Shown here piece after piece: positions 5,796 to 6,771 of a DNA stretch of 6,771 nt; position 1 is the stretch's first letter, and each line of letters opens with the position of its first letter. The DNA is from JBDLIL01 sp039714855. GTDB taxonomy: Bacteria > Patescibacteriota > Microgenomatia > UBA1400 > PJMF01. The stretch covers positions 1-6,771 of the forward strand of contig JBDLIL010000052.1 of NCBI GenBank assembly GCA_039714855.1, read 5' to 3'. The notes under the pieces were generated by a model, which did no database searches, was not told the origin of the DNA, and saw only the letters and a list, made by a program, of their open reading frames with translations. A program made the translations under genes and the position numbers.

Positions 5796-5823
5796 TTAGC
5801 AGTCACTGCTCTACTCTGCTAAT
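5796..5823 (+). repeat. Recombinase-flanking 28-bp element, downstream copy
   Basis: The same TTAGCAG and CTGCTAA arms at the same spacing as the copy at 4777-4804, in the same orientation as judged by the shared TACTCTGCTAAT. It lies 24 bp after the xer stop and 59 bp before the end of the convergent gene. It holds an extra nested palindrome, AGCAGTCACTGCT (5799-5810 region). A bidirectional terminator is possible, but there is no T tract. Confidence 0.55.
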
Positions 5824-5882
5824 ATGAGTCTTTTAAAATTTCAGTTGATATATAAGTCTAATTTAGGTGTAATTTTCCTTTT

Positions 5883-6771
5883 TTATTCTCTAAAAATGTC
5901 TCTGAAGGTGCTTTGTATATACCAGTAAGATTGTTTTGGATGCATTAAGCAGTATAAAATTTGAGCTTTACAATTGGGAGCAAAATAAATCTTAGTACTC
6001 AAAATTTGCTTCTGATTATCAAAGCTAATTTGTATGTCGTCTCTAAGTATTTTGTTGCTGTTAATGTCTATAAAATAAATGCCGTTTTGAAGTTTATTTA
6101 ACTTACTAATATCCAACTCTTCGTTCGAATTTTTGCCTTTTATAATTATTGATTGGGTAGGTATTGAGGGAAAATTGTTCTCATTTTTAATAATAAGTAT
6201 TAGTCTGATGGGGTTTCTGCCTGCAATAGCATAAGAATTATGAGCATAGAAATCGATGTTTTCAGGTTCAAGCTCCTCTATAGTTTGGGTTTCGGGAAAA
6301 AAGTAGACCAGATTCGTTGAAAGTTGAAAGTCGAGATTCGTGTTCATGTCATGATTAAATATGCACTTTTGTCTCATAGAACAATCTATTTCTAGATTAT
6401 AAGTTTCTTTTTCTTCCCCCCACTGCAAAGACATACTGTCTTTTTCTTCTTTATACTCGAGGGGAAAGCTCTTAGAGTGATAATTTCGATATTTTATTTG
6501 ATTTTTGCTTATATTAGAGATAGAAAAGCTCTCTGGAGTGAATAAAAACTCTATTTTTTTATTATTTTTAGCTAAATAACTTAAATTATTATTACTAATT
6601 TGTACTGATTCACCAATCTTTTTATCTGGTAAGTCTAATCTAGTGGTTATTTTTTCAGTGTCAGAATGAGTCTGAAGGCCATATTGGGCCCACCAGGGGT
6701 ACTTTAGATATATTTTTTCCCAGAAATTTCTAGCCTGGGGCCATCTGGAGCCATCTATAATAAAAGGTGTG
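5883..6771 (-). CDS. Unrecognised protein, C-terminal 295 residues (start outside window)
   Basis: The frame is open from the right edge of the window (6770) to the TAA at 5883-5885, so the Met at 6434 is internal and the gene extends beyond the window. I do not recognise the family. Visible residues 1-31 are rich in tryptophan and other aromatics (IDGSRWPQARNFWEKIYL, then a YPWW motif). The rest alternates short hydrophobic and polar stretches, a pattern typical of beta-sandwich domains, with many Asn and Lys. There are four cysteines at about 130, 136, 267 and 274, which could pair if the domain is outside the cell. No transmembrane helix or signal is visible in this portion. It could be the exposed C-terminal part of a larger envelope protein such as a membrane glycosyltransferase, but that is speculation. 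It converges on xer with a 111-bp gap. Codon use looks like that of its neighbours. Confidence 0.75.
   Translation of the reverse strand, partial: TPFIIDGSRWPQARNFWEKIYLKYPWWAQYGLQTHSDTEKITTRLDLPDKKIGESVQISNNNLSYLAKNNKKIEFLFTPESFSISNISKNQIKYRNYHSKSFPLEYKEEKDSMSLQWGEEKETYNLEIDCSMRQKCIFNHDMNTNLDFQLSTNLVYFFPETQTIEELEPENIDFYAHNSYAIAGRNPIRLILIIKNENNFPSIPTQSIIIKGKNSNEELDISKLNKLQNGIYFIDINSNKILRDDIQISFDNQKQILSTKIYFAPNCKAQILYCLMHPKQSYWYIQSTFRDIFRE

Overview
The window is AT-rich and compact, with small intergenic gaps except for one. The gene set (Tgt, a LytR_C-domain protein, a shortened YebC, a small polytopic membrane protein and a single XerC/D-type recombinase) resembles a streamlined Candidate Phyla Radiation (Patescibacteria) genome, possibly Microgenomates. 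This assignment is an inference from gene style and composition; there is no marker gene such as rRNA to confirm it.

Layout. 1-1294 (+): the 3' part of tgt, then an ATGA-coupled gene for a membrane-anchored protein with a C-terminal LytR_C domain. 1291-2049 (-): a TPR protein that converges on the previous gene with a 4-bp tail overlap. 2050-2171: a divergent control region. It holds a good sigma70-type promoter for the TPR gene, whose -10 lies between the arms of a 9-bp inverted repeat, and an extended -10 and ribosome binding site for yebC. 2172-3513 (+): yebC and a nine-helix membrane protein 25 bp behind it. 3514-4838: a 1.3-kb gap without a convincing protein gene but full of inverted repeats, two terminator-like hairpins, short direct repeats and a dif-like palindrome. 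4839-5771 (+): a complete tyrosine recombinase with all six catalytic residues. 5883-6771 (-): the C-terminal part of an unrecognised protein whose start lies beyond the window.

The main signal is in the right half. The recombinase gene is bracketed by two 28-bp elements that match at 23 of 28 positions, have the same 7-bp palindromic arms and the same spacing, and lie exactly 1,019 bp apart. A separate palindrome about 700 bp upstream has 16-bp arms matching at 14 positions around a 6-bp centre, the geometry of a Xer dif site. Together these suggest a recombinase locus with its target sites and/or operators. Function is inferred only from sequence symmetry and position.
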